A stretch of 64,000 bases of DNA, from positions 434,001-498,000 of the forward strand of contig NZ_KN322986.1 in NCBI RefSeq assembly GCF_000774145.1. The letters run 5' to 3'. The notes beneath the pieces are model-generated. The model saw only the letters and a list, made by a program, of their open reading frames with translations. It was not told where the DNA came from and did no database searches. This DNA is from Pseudomonas mediterranea CFBP 5447. GTDB taxonomy: Bacteria > Pseudomonadota > Gammaproteobacteria > Pseudomonadales > Pseudomonadaceae. The position numbers and the translations under genes were made by a program. This document shows positions 17,492 through 24,423 of the stretch, in pieces (position 1 is the first letter of the stretch; the number at the start of each line of letters is the position of its first letter).

Positions 17492-18060
17492 TCCGCTCCC
17501 CCTGCACTAGCCCGCCCGATCCAGCGGCGGGCGCCTCCATCACCACAAGTAAGCTCAGTGCCTACCAATTTGCCCTTTCTGCCCACAAGCCTCGGAATGC
17601 CACAGATCTAATTTGTAAGAGGCGCGCCCAACACCATGACGTCGGCTAACTTGTTCAACGCAAGGGTAGTGATGTCCATACCCAGCTTGATGCCAACAGC
17701 TTTTGACCGATATCAAAATGGAAGTCGTCATTCGCAATCTCTTCTCAGCGTTTCCTGCCCGCGAGCAGGTCAGTTTAGGGGGGTGATCGTTGAGCCTCCT
17801 GAGACCGCTCTTGTGCTTTTCCTTCAGGCAAAAAAAAGCCCAGGACCGCCGAGCAGGTTCTAAAAATTACCTGCGAGCTGTACTGAGCTGTTGATCAATC
17901 TTGGGTCAACGTTGTCACCTCCGTCAACCCCGAATAACTGGAATAACCAGATCATAGGAAACCAGAGATGGCCGAACGGATTCGACCCGAAGCAGCCCTT
18001 CGCGGAAGGGGCTATCGGCCAGAAGCGAACGTACAGCCATCTCTCTAGAGTCCACATAGA
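17492..18060. other. gene-free left border of the defence island
   Basis: This 570-bp stretch has no convincing gene. An imperfect GCCCGCC/GGCGGGC stem at 17508-17531 could end the lipoprotein transcript. Base composition falls from GC-rich to AT-rich across it. A short open frame on the minus strand (17860-18057) coincides with a palindromic element and is not protein-like. Confidence 0.6.
17964..18044. repeat. 81-bp palindromic element with nested hairpins
   Basis: The ends AGAGATGGC (17964-17972) and GCCATCTCT (18036-18044) are exact inverted repeats. Inside are GGCCGA...TCGGCC (17971-18020) and a hairpin AGCCCTTC-GCG-GAAGGGGCT. On the minus strand it contains TTCGCTTCTGGCCGATAGC, a type of string I recall from non-coding accessory spacers of Pseudomonas. 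Its function is unknown. Confidence 0.55.
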
Positions 18061-18146
18061 TGGGTGATGAAAATCCTGGTTATCAGACTACATCGGACCT
18101 TTTTCAAAAGATTGATTTCGGATTCCACGGTTTGTTAACCTCGCTC

Positions 18147-18273
18147 TCGGCTTACGGGCAGATTTTGGATCGCGCATCGCGATCAGTGAAAAAATTGTCC
18201 GAAAGGATTGCCCTTGTAGTGACTTGTCGATTCTTGACGGTCCTGGCACAGTGCGTAGGAGTGCCCGTAAGCC
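18147..18273 (+). ncRNA. retron msr-msd RNA (Ec67-like)
   Basis: The primer-template RNA of the retron, 27 nt before the reverse transcriptase gene. Inverted repeats a1 (GGCTTACGGGCA, 18149-18160) and a2 (TGCCCGTAAGCC, 18262-18273) pair perfectly over 12 bp. The base after a1, G18161, is in the position of the branching G of Ec67. An msr hairpin GATCGCG-CAT-CGCGATC (18168-18184) follows. The msd part would be copied from A18260 leftwards, giving msDNA starting TCCTACGCACTGTGCC and ending near 18195, about 65 nt. The segment GTGCGTAGGAGTGCC differs by one base from the equivalent Ec67 segment as I remember it. Confidence 0.85.
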
Positions 18274-18300
18274 CCTTTCCTTTATCAAAAAAGTCAATAC

Positions 18301-20070
18301 ATGAAAAAGATCAGTGCCTTGCGCCTAGCAAAGACTAAGCCAGACCTTGCATTGCTGATGGGTATTGATGCTTCGTTTCTGACAAATATTCTTTACAGAC
18401 TAAAACCAACAACTCAATATACGAGTTTTACCATCCCGAAGAAAAGTGGTGGGGTACGTACTATTTATGCTCCGTCCGATGAGCTGAAGTCGATTCAGAG
18501 CGCTCTCTCCAATTTACTGCAAGACTGCATTCAGGAAATAAATACTTCAAAGGGACCAAAATTTAAATCAACTCTTTCCCATGGATTTGTGCGTGACCGC
18601 TCAATTTTAACAAATGCAATAATGCATCTTAATAAAAGAAACGTCTTAAACATTGACTTAAAGGATTTTTTTGACCAGTTTAATTTTGGTAGAGTTCGAG
18701 GCTATTTCATATCAAATAAAATTTTTCAGCTTGATCCGGCCGTAGCGACAGTAATTGCTCAAATTGCTTGCTACGACAACAAGCTGCCCCAAGGAAGCCC
18801 GTGCTCTCCAGTTATAACAAATTTGATAACCCATTCGCTTGACATTAGGCTAGCATCGTTGGCACGGGATAACTCATGCACCTACACTAGATATGCTGAC
18901 GACATTACTATATCAACGCGAAAAAAAGATTTTCCAAGTAATCTAACGTCTGACCGAGCATCTGGATATGTTATTGGAAGTAGGCTCGCAGCGGAAATCA
19001 AACGTGCAGGATTTAGTGTCAACTCTACAAAAACTAGAATTCAATACGAAGACTCTCGTCAAGATGTCACAGGGTTAATTGTTAACAAAAAACTCGGAAC
19101 CAAATCTGAATATTGGCGTACTGTTAAGTCGCAGTGTCATGCACTATTTCAAACTGGAAAATTTTTAGAGAACAGTTCAAATCCACCGCAAGCCGGTAGT
19201 ATTTTCGTATTGGAGGGAAAGTTAAGCTTCATAGACCAGGTAGATTTCTTTAATCGAAAGCGAAGCAAGCCGCTCTTGAATCCGGAGTATGAACTCTCGA
19301 AACATGGATCGAAAACTAGAAAGCTTCTTAATGGGAGAGAACGTACATTCAGCAGGTTTCTCTTCTATAAGCATTTTTATGGTAATACTAAGCCCACAAT
19401 TGTATGCGAGGGGAAGACGGACAACGTCTACCTGAAAGCTGCTATTAATAAGCGCGCAGCTGCGTTCCCAAGCCTGGCCAAGGCTAAGTCCGGTAACGCC
19501 CCATACGAGCTCCTTGTTCATTTCATTAATTATACTAACCGAACGAGATTTCTCCTTGAACTCTACGGTGGAACGCCATATTTAAAAGAGTTTATGCTGG
19601 ACTATGATGAGCAATTTAAATTTTATAAAGCGCCCATGCCGACCCATCCCGTTATTATTATCCTAGATAATGACGATGGATTTGGGAAAATTGAAGGTGT
19701 TTTAAAAGGCAACAAATATAGCCCAACAGTCTTTCCTGTTACTTTACCAGTCACCGACTTTCGGAATGCTGAATTCATACATGTAGTACATAATCTTTAT
19801 ATTGTGCTTACACCACTGAAAGGCAAGGGCAACAAGAGTTCAATTGAAGACTTATTCACAAAAAAAACCAGAGCAACAAAACTTGGAGGAAAGGTATTTA
19901 ATAAACAAAATAAGACTGATAGTGACACTGAGTACGGCAAGGAGTATTTTGCCAGCAAGGTTGTGGCCCCTAACAAACATAAAATAAATTTTTCCGGATT
20001 CAACCCTCTTTTAGGACGCATCGATCAATGCATTCAACATTTCGCTACAGTGAAGCTGGTAAAGCCATGA
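18301..20070 (+). CDS. retron reverse transcriptase with fused C-terminal TOPRIM effector domain
   Basis: A 589-residue protein, close in length to Ec67 reverse transcriptase (586). The RT domain (about 1-310) has the catalytic Asp in NIDLKDFFDQF, the LPQGSPCSP motif, the active site YADD at residues 198-201, and the retron-specific VTG element in DVTGLIVN near 259. The C-terminal part (about 360-560) has a TOPRIM-like core: Glu370 in IVCEGKTDN and the acidic pair in IIILDNDDG (Asp456, Asp458). In known Ec67-type (type I-C) retrons, RT makes msDNA from the adjacent RNA and the TOPRIM domain is the toxic effector released on phage infection. Codon use is AT-rich, unlike its neighbours. The ATG at 18301 has only a weak A-rich ribosome site. 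Confidence 0.92.
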   Translation: MKKISALRLAKTKPDLALLMGIDASFLTNILYRLKPTTQYTSFTIPKKSGGVRTIYAPSDELKSIQSALSNLLQDCIQEINTSKGPKFKSTLSHGFVRDRSILTNAIMHLNKRNVLNIDLKDFFDQFNFGRVRGYFISNKIFQLDPAVATVIAQIACYDNKLPQGSPCSPVITNLITHSLDIRLASLARDNSCTYTRYADDITISTRKKDFPSNLTSDRASGYVIGSRLAAEIKRAGFSVNSTKTRIQYEDSRQDVTGLIVNKKLGTKSEYWRTVKSQCHALFQTGKFLENSSNPPQAGSIFVLEGKLSFIDQVDFFNRKRSKPLLNPEYELSKHGSKTRKLLNGRERTFSRFLFYKHFYGNTKPTIVCEGKTDNVYLKAAINKRAAAFPSLAKAKSGNAPYELLVHFINYTNRTRFLLELYGGTPYLKEFMLDYDEQFKFYKAPMPTHPVIIILDNDDGFGKIEGVLKGNKYSPTVFPVTLPVTDFRNAEFIHVVHNLYIVLTPLKGKGNKSSIEDLFTKKTRATKLGGKVFNKQNKTDSDTEYGKEYFASKVVAPNKHKINFSGFNPLLGRIDQCIQHFATVKLVKP

Positions 20071-20125
20071 AGGGAGCCATATTACGCCCCTCCCCTGACT
20101 ACAGCCCCCAAATTGCTTCCTGAAA

Positions 20126-21784
20126 TCATACATCCTTAATAATGTATGCCATATGTAGTCGTATTGTTTTTTCTCCGCACTCCAAATACAAGCGATTGAC
20201 CGCTGTCACTCGCTCAGATTCAGATCCAAAAGCTTCAATAACGTAATTGCTCGTTTTAGCCTGATTATTAATCCATGCATTGTACATGTCTTTGTGCCTT
20301 TCAGAGTACGCCAATTTTCCTTCCGGGCTTTGAATAAAGCAGGCGTTAACTATCGAGACTTGACCAGAGGCAAATCGATTAAAAAGGTTTTCTGAAACTT
20401 TAATAAATTCCGCTGAATTGGTTATGCGATCGAGATGGATTTTGTCGAGCCCCGGGTTAAATTGAAGGCGGTTGTGTGTGTACTTCAAAGCAATTGCAAA
20501 ATCAGAGGGTGAAAATCCGAGATCGGAATGCGCCCAATAAGTCATCAGGAGCGTAATCTTTTCAACTATAACATGCAGCTCTTGATATGATGTATCAGAT
20601 AGGTCTGGCGCAGACCCATGGGCAATTTTATCCCTAATTCGTTTTATTAGCGAAAAGTCATCGTCCGTCAAATTTATGACTTTGCAGATATTTTCGTCTG
20701 TCAAGCTTTTTGCATAATCATATTTCTCTCTGAATGTCAGCTCTCGCGATGTCACGAAAATCGACTCAACAAGAGATTCCATATCTTTAATTTGAGCTTT
20801 ATCCAGAGGTGTTTTTAAAAGCTTAATCTGCTCTTTGAATTTTTTAACTTTTTTATTCTCGGCTTTTGTCACTTTTTGATTTGCGATTTCTGCATAGGTG
20901 CTAACGTACTCGTCAAGCAAACTCACATACCCCAGAACTTTGAACTCCCAAAACCCCTCATAACGTTGCATGCCTGCAAGACGAACCCACGAAGTTTTCC
21001 GGTAGTGGGAGGTATAAAACCGCTCGAATATTGACTGCCATTTATCATCCAGCGAATGTCTTTGGGTTAAACAGCTTATCCAATAAGCTCCATTCGACGA
21101 GTCTCTGTCGATTTTCTTAAAGGCTGGAAAGTAGGTTGGGATAGGATGACCCACACCAAAACCAACCCACACATTTGCAATAGATACAGGAGTTGCAGTC
21201 AGCAGAGATAGCAAGGTAGAGAGTTCAAAAATTTTCTCCCTGAGCTCATCAACTGAAAACACGCCCTCAGCTCGCTCAAAAATAAAGCGTGTATGCTCGT
21301 GTATTACATGATCTTCGCCACGCTTTGTTAAGCTGCTAAATGTTTCAGTTTTTAAGGAAAAATCTTCGTCAGCCATTTTTATAGTTATAGAAAGCTGGGG
21401 CGATGGGTTTTTCCAGCTTACACTCTTGCCCAGCTCGCCAACAATGTTTTGACCATGTAAAAACCAATTAGATAATTCTGCATACTTAACATGAAATGCA
21501 CTTATTTCAGCTTTGACATTGCCACAAACAATAAAGCCTGCATATAGTAATCGGTCGTCAATTTCGCAATTGAAAAGGGTAAAATGTCGCCCCTCTTTTG
21601 TTTTCGCCTTGAGGGTCGGAAGCTTTCTTTGTGGTGCTCTGAAATTAGCGTTAAGGTCTAGCTGTATGCAGATAAAGCTGCCACCGCCAAATGTCAATTG
21701 CCCCTCACCTAGGATGCTGTAGTCGTCATGATAGACTTCCACGTAACACTCAATTTCGTTAGAGAAGTCGAAATCCTTTACCAT
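20126..21784 (-). CDS. HEPN-domain protein resembling anti-phage protein ApeA
   Basis: A 552-residue cytoplasmic protein. The N-terminal half (about 1-290) is beta-rich and looks like the ApeA N-terminal domain (GEGQLTFGGGSFICIQLDL, then WFLHGQNIVGELGKSVSW). The C-terminal half (about 300-540) is helical, with a Lys-rich linker at 310-330 and the HEPN RNase motif R-x4-H in RIRDKIAHG (Arg384, His389). ApeA proteins give abortive phage defence through this RNase. A good AAAGGG site precedes the ATG. It is AT-rich like the retron and converges on it with a 55-bp gap. It could also be another HEPN nuclease of the same broad group. Confidence 0.75.
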   Translation of the reverse strand: MVKDFDFSNEIECYVEVYHDDYSILGEGQLTFGGGSFICIQLDLNANFRAPQRKLPTLKAKTKEGRHFTLFNCEIDDRLLYAGFIVCGNVKAEISAFHVKYAELSNWFLHGQNIVGELGKSVSWKNPSPQLSITIKMADEDFSLKTETFSSLTKRGEDHVIHEHTRFIFERAEGVFSVDELREKIFELSTLLSLLTATPVSIANVWVGFGVGHPIPTYFPAFKKIDRDSSNGAYWISCLTQRHSLDDKWQSIFERFYTSHYRKTSWVRLAGMQRYEGFWEFKVLGYVSLLDEYVSTYAEIANQKVTKAENKKVKKFKEQIKLLKTPLDKAQIKDMESLVESIFVTSRELTFREKYDYAKSLTDENICKVINLTDDDFSLIKRIRDKIAHGSAPDLSDTSYQELHVIVEKITLLMTYWAHSDLGFSPSDFAIALKYTHNRLQFNPGLDKIHLDRITNSAEFIKVSENLFNRFASGQVSIVNACFIQSPEGKLAYSERHKDMYNAWINNQAKTSNYVIEAFGSESERVTAVNRLYLECGEKTIRLHMAYIIKDV

Positions 21785-22074
21785 TTACTAGCCCTTTCCT
21801 AAAGAATTTGGATCCAGCATATCTATATGCAAGTGAGCTGTTCGTTTATCTGTAATAGTGGAGCAATAGCGGCATATCCAAGGTTTGCTTCTGTGCAATT
21901 TTTTCCAATCACCACTGGCTGCAAAAGGTCGTAAAAATCCACCCGCAAAAGGCTACTTTTGGCCGACAGCAGTCGCTAAAGAACGTCTATATGAATCAGA
22001 AATTCAACAATAATATAGCTGTGGATTATGTGAACCCGACGCAATGCGCCGGGTTTTTATTTAGAAGCTAACCT
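21785..22074. other. right border of the defence island
   Basis: About 290 bp upstream of the ApeA-like gene, AT-rich and without a gene. A segment near 21946-21971 (GGCTACTTTTGGCCGACAGC) resembles, in opposite orientation, the core of the palindromic element at 17964-18044. It ends with an orphan terminator-like hairpin. Confidence 0.5.
22033..22059 (+). terminator. rightward terminator with no gene in front of it
   Basis: The stem AACCCGACGC-AAT-GCGCCGGGTT is followed by TTTTATTT on the plus strand. No rightward gene is visible upstream, since the ApeA-like gene runs leftwards. It may serve a small RNA or be left over from a lost gene. Confidence 0.65.
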
Positions 22075-22437
22075 CTACCGCGGTTCAACATTATCTAGCG
22101 CCCGGTTCGCCAGCAACGAACTCAGTTCGATCAGTTGCTGAATGCCGAGAGCAACGTGACGGCGCGAGCCATCCAGTTCGAATGCCAAATCACTGACCAT
22201 TGCATCAGCCGAGGCCAAAGTCTCACTGAGGTTAGCGAGCAGGCATTCGGTATCGACGTCTTCTACAACGGTGAATAGCTGGCCCGGCTGGGTGGTGGAC
22301 TCAGCCTTCCCCGGTTTCGGTAGCAAATAGAAATCCAGGGCACGTTTAGCGGCGGCGTCCAGTTTTTGAACATTGATGCCGTCGGCAGAGGGCGAGGTAG
22401 GGTCTGCTTCTGGAGGATTCGGAGTTATTTTGAACAT
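22075..22437 (-). CDS. DUF6124-family protein (copy 1)
   Basis: A 120-residue soluble protein starting MFKITPNPPEADP, the hallmark start of a Pseudomonas family I recognise as DUF6124. The middle has DAAAKRALDFYLLP, and the C-terminal half is helical (LLANLSETLASADAMVSDLAFELDGSRRHVALGI, split in the text only by normal residues). No enzymatic motif or signal peptide is present. A second member lies at 35203-35568. Both are preceded by a similar multi-hairpin leader, which suggests control at the RNA level. The ATG has an AAAGGA site. Function unknown. Confidence 0.8.
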   Translation of the reverse strand: MFKITPNPPEADPTSPSADGINVQKLDAAAKRALDFYLLPKPGKAESTTQPGQLFTVVEDVDTECLLANLSETLASADAMVSDLAFELDGSRRHVALGIQQLIELSSLLANRALDNVEPR

Positions 22438-22600
22438 CGACTTTCCTTTAGTAGTAGGGCTGCAACCTTCTCGCTACTAAACGAATGAGGGTGGCAGCTG
22501 TGCGCAAGTTAGTAGACCGGTAAAGTCAACGGAAACCCGGCGCGCCCAAAGGCGCCATGCGCACAGCCACCATAAGTGCAGGCAATGCCTGACAGATGAG
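22438..22600 (-). promoter_or_regulatory. structured 5' leader of DUF6124 copy 1
   Basis: In transcript sense there are: a hairpin CAGGC-ATT-GCCTG (22591-22579); an outer stem GGTGGCTGTGCGC (22571-22559) pairing with GCGCACAGCTGCCACC (22505-22490, with an AGC bulge); an inner hairpin GCGCC-TTTG-GGCGC; a CCGG-loop-CCGG hairpin; and a last weaker hairpin before the ribosome site. The same arrangement precedes the second DUF6124 gene, with different bases in the stems. Confidence 0.65.
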
Positions 22601-22772
22601 ACTCATGCAGCCGATGTTAACTACCGGGCTACTAAACCCGACCACTGATGGGCAGTGGCAGGAAAACGATAAAGCCCAGGAACAAGGCGCACAAGCGGGC
22701 GAATTCTGGCGTAGTTGTAGGCAAAGGCGCAAGGATGTGTGGCTCGGCGGAAGCACGGTAGTCAGGCACTGA
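22601..22772. other. short region between leader and kinase remnant
   Basis: About 170 bp with stop codons in all plausible frames. It includes a small hairpin TAGCCCGGTAGTTAACATCGGCT near the left end (minus strand). It is presumably the upstream promoter area of the DUF6124 gene fused to the broken 5' end of the kinase remnant. I see no further feature. Confidence 0.5.
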
Positions 22773-23228
22773 GTCGCGCCCAGGCGGGACGGTCTGCACG
22801 GCGATGTGAAACCAAGCAATGTGATGCTGAGCGAAGACGGCGTGCGCCTGTTCGATTTCGGCTTGGGCCTGGCAACGGAGGGCCCCTTGAAAGACCTGCC
22901 CCACCTGAATCGCAACCGCCTCAACGCCTGGACCCCAGGCTATGCCGCGCCTGAGTTGTTGGACGGCTTGCCGCTGTCGGCGGGGGCCGATGTCTATGGT
23001 GTGGCGTGCGTGTTGTATGAGCTGGCGAGCGGCAAACACCCTTTCCGCCGTTTGCCTTCGAACCAGGCCCGCAATGACGGACTGGAAGGCGAACTCAAGG
23101 CCCCACCCAACCTGCCCAGGCGCTGCTGGCCGGCGTTGCGCATGGCGCTAGCGCTGGATCCGGGACGTCGCAATATCGGGGCGGCGCAGTTGCGTGATGC
23201 TCTGGGGAGTGTTTCGTCCTGGTGGTGA
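22773..23228 (+). pseudogene. Ser/Thr protein kinase, C-terminal remnant
   Basis: About 151 codons are open from 22773 and encode only the C-terminal lobe of a Hanks-type kinase. The catalytic loop (LHGDVKPSNVML), the Mg-binding DFG (RLFDFGLGLA), the APE motif (GYAAPELLDG), and the DVYGVACVLYELASGKHPF helix with its Asp are present. The N-terminal lobe with the glycine loop, the ATP-binding Lys and the alpha-C Glu is missing, and a TGA stands just upstream. Without these it cannot be an active kinase, so I call it a truncated gene. The breakpoint lies beside the DUF6124 gene, at the edge of the accessory region. Confidence 0.75.
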
Positions 23229-23262
23229 GGGGCTTTGGGCTTGTCAGCCAAGCCAAAAACCT

Positions 23263-23352
23263 GTGGGAGCGAGCCTGCTCGCGATGAGGCCGGAACAGTC
23301 AATGTTGATGTCGACTGACAGACCGCTATCGCGAGCAGGCTCGCTCCCACAG
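23263..23352. repeat. REPIN
   Basis: An inverted pair of TGTGGGAGCGAGCCTGCTCGCGAT units with about 40 nt between them. It lies between the kinase remnant and the epimerase gene. Confidence 0.9.
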
Positions 23353-23379
23353 GGGATCTGCGTTTGGCTCACGGGCCTT

Positions 23380-24237
23380 TTAGCAACGCCCTTCCAGAAT
23401 CGCCGCATAGCCTTCGCGAAAGCTCGGGTAACGTGGGGTCCAGCCTAGGGCTTTGGCTCGGGCGTTGCTGCAGCGCTTGCTGCCGGCGCGGCGCACGCTG
23501 GCGTCTTCGGCCCAGTCGGTGACGCCCATGTAGTCGCGCAGCCAGCCCACCACCTCGGCCAGTGCGGCGGGGGCATCGTCGACGCCGATGTAGCAGTCGT
23601 CGAGGGGTTTGCCCTGGCGATCCGCTTTCAGCAGGAACGCCAACAAGCCTGCGGCGTCGTCGGCGTGGATGCGGTTGGCGTACAGCGGCGGGTCGACCAC
23701 CACGCGATAGCCTTGGCGCACCTGGCTCAGCAGCCATTCGCGGCCCGGGCCGTAGATGCCGGTCAGGCGCACGCGGCTGGCCGGGATGCCGCTGTCGAGG
23801 GCCAGTTGCTCGGCTTCGAGCATCAACCGGCCGGAATAGCCGCCGGCCTCGGTGGGCGAGGTTTCATCGACCCACTCCCCCGCCTTCTGCCCGTACACGC
23901 TGCTGCTGGACACGAACAGCAGCCGTTTGGGCTGTTGGCCGTGCTGCTTCAGCCAGCCCAACACATGTTGTAACCCTTCTATATAGGCCGCCCGATAGCC
24001 CGCTTCGTCATGGTCGGTGGCGGCGGCGCTGTACACCAGGTAATCCAGCGACCCGGTCGGCCAGGCGGCTGGGCATTGCGCGCTGAACAGATCCCCCGCC
24101 ACCCCGATAACCCCAGCCGGCAGGCTCGAAACCGAGCGCCGCAAGCCATAGACCTGCCAATGTTCGGCCAGCAATTGGCTGGCGAGGCGGCCGCCGATAT
24201 CACCGCAACCGGCGATCAAAACAGAAGAAACGGACAT
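23380..24237 (-). CDS. NAD(P)-dependent epimerase/SDR family protein (YeeZ-like)
   Basis: A 285-residue extended short-chain dehydrogenase. The N-terminal nucleotide-binding motif is GCGDIGGRLASQLL, the central strand ends in FVSSSSVYG with the catalytic-type Tyr further on in GGYSGRLMLEAEQ (YxxxR in place of YxxxK), and the family turn RLTGIYGPGRE is present. It resembles E. coli YeeZ and is usually annotated as a sugar-nucleotide epimerase or NAD-binding protein. The replacement of the usual Lys may mean a non-classical reaction. No substrate can be assigned. It is divergent from exbB. Confidence 0.8.
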   Translation of the reverse strand: MSVSSVLIAGCGDIGGRLASQLLAEHWQVYGLRRSVSSLPAGVIGVAGDLFSAQCPAAWPTGSLDYLVYSAAATDHDEAGYRAAYIEGLQHVLGWLKQHGQQPKRLLFVSSSSVYGQKAGEWVDETSPTEAGGYSGRLMLEAEQLALDSGIPASRVRLTGIYGPGREWLLSQVRQGYRVVVDPPLYANRIHADDAAGLLAFLLKADRQGKPLDDCYIGVDDAPAALAEVVGWLRDYMGVTDWAEDASVRRAGSKRCSNARAKALGWTPRYPSFREGYAAILEGRC

Positions 24238-24323
24238 CGAGCTCTCCTCGGGTAAAGCCGCAGACTAGCGTGCGGAAGAGACGGGCGGCTAGGAATGCAG
24301 GAAAAAAAGATACTGTATTACTT

Positions 24324-24352
24324 TTGTTAACAAGAATTACTTGCAATAATGC
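24324..24352 (+). promoter_or_regulatory. possible promoter of exbB-exbD-tonB
   Basis: TTGTTA (24324-24329), a 17-nt spacer and TAATGC (24347-24352). The spacer holds AAGAATTACTTGCAATAAT, which only loosely resembles a Fur box. Fur control would be normal for this operon but is not proved by this sequence. Confidence 0.4.
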
Positions 24353-24423
24353 ACCCCACTTTTGTTCTCGGCCTCACGAGGCCTGGAAGAACATCGACTT
24401 TTTACTTCTCAGGTCCGGCCAGC

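Noticed and set aside
17860..18057. 65-codon minus-strand frame left of the retron
   Set aside because: It coincides with the palindromic element; such frames are a by-product of its repeated sequence.
18060..18338. 92-codon plus-strand frame overlapping the retron RNA and the RT start
   Set aside because: It covers the msr-msd structure, has no ribosome site or recognisable motif, and overlaps the RT gene out of frame.
17492..22074. integrase, transposase or tRNA attachment site for the defence island
   Set aside because: I found no open frame with recombinase motifs and no tRNA-like cloverleaf or direct repeats at the borders.
22526..22924. 132-codon minus-strand frame upstream of DUF6124 copy 1
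   Set aside because: It runs through the leader hairpins and the kinase remnant's opposite strand and has no protein-like features.
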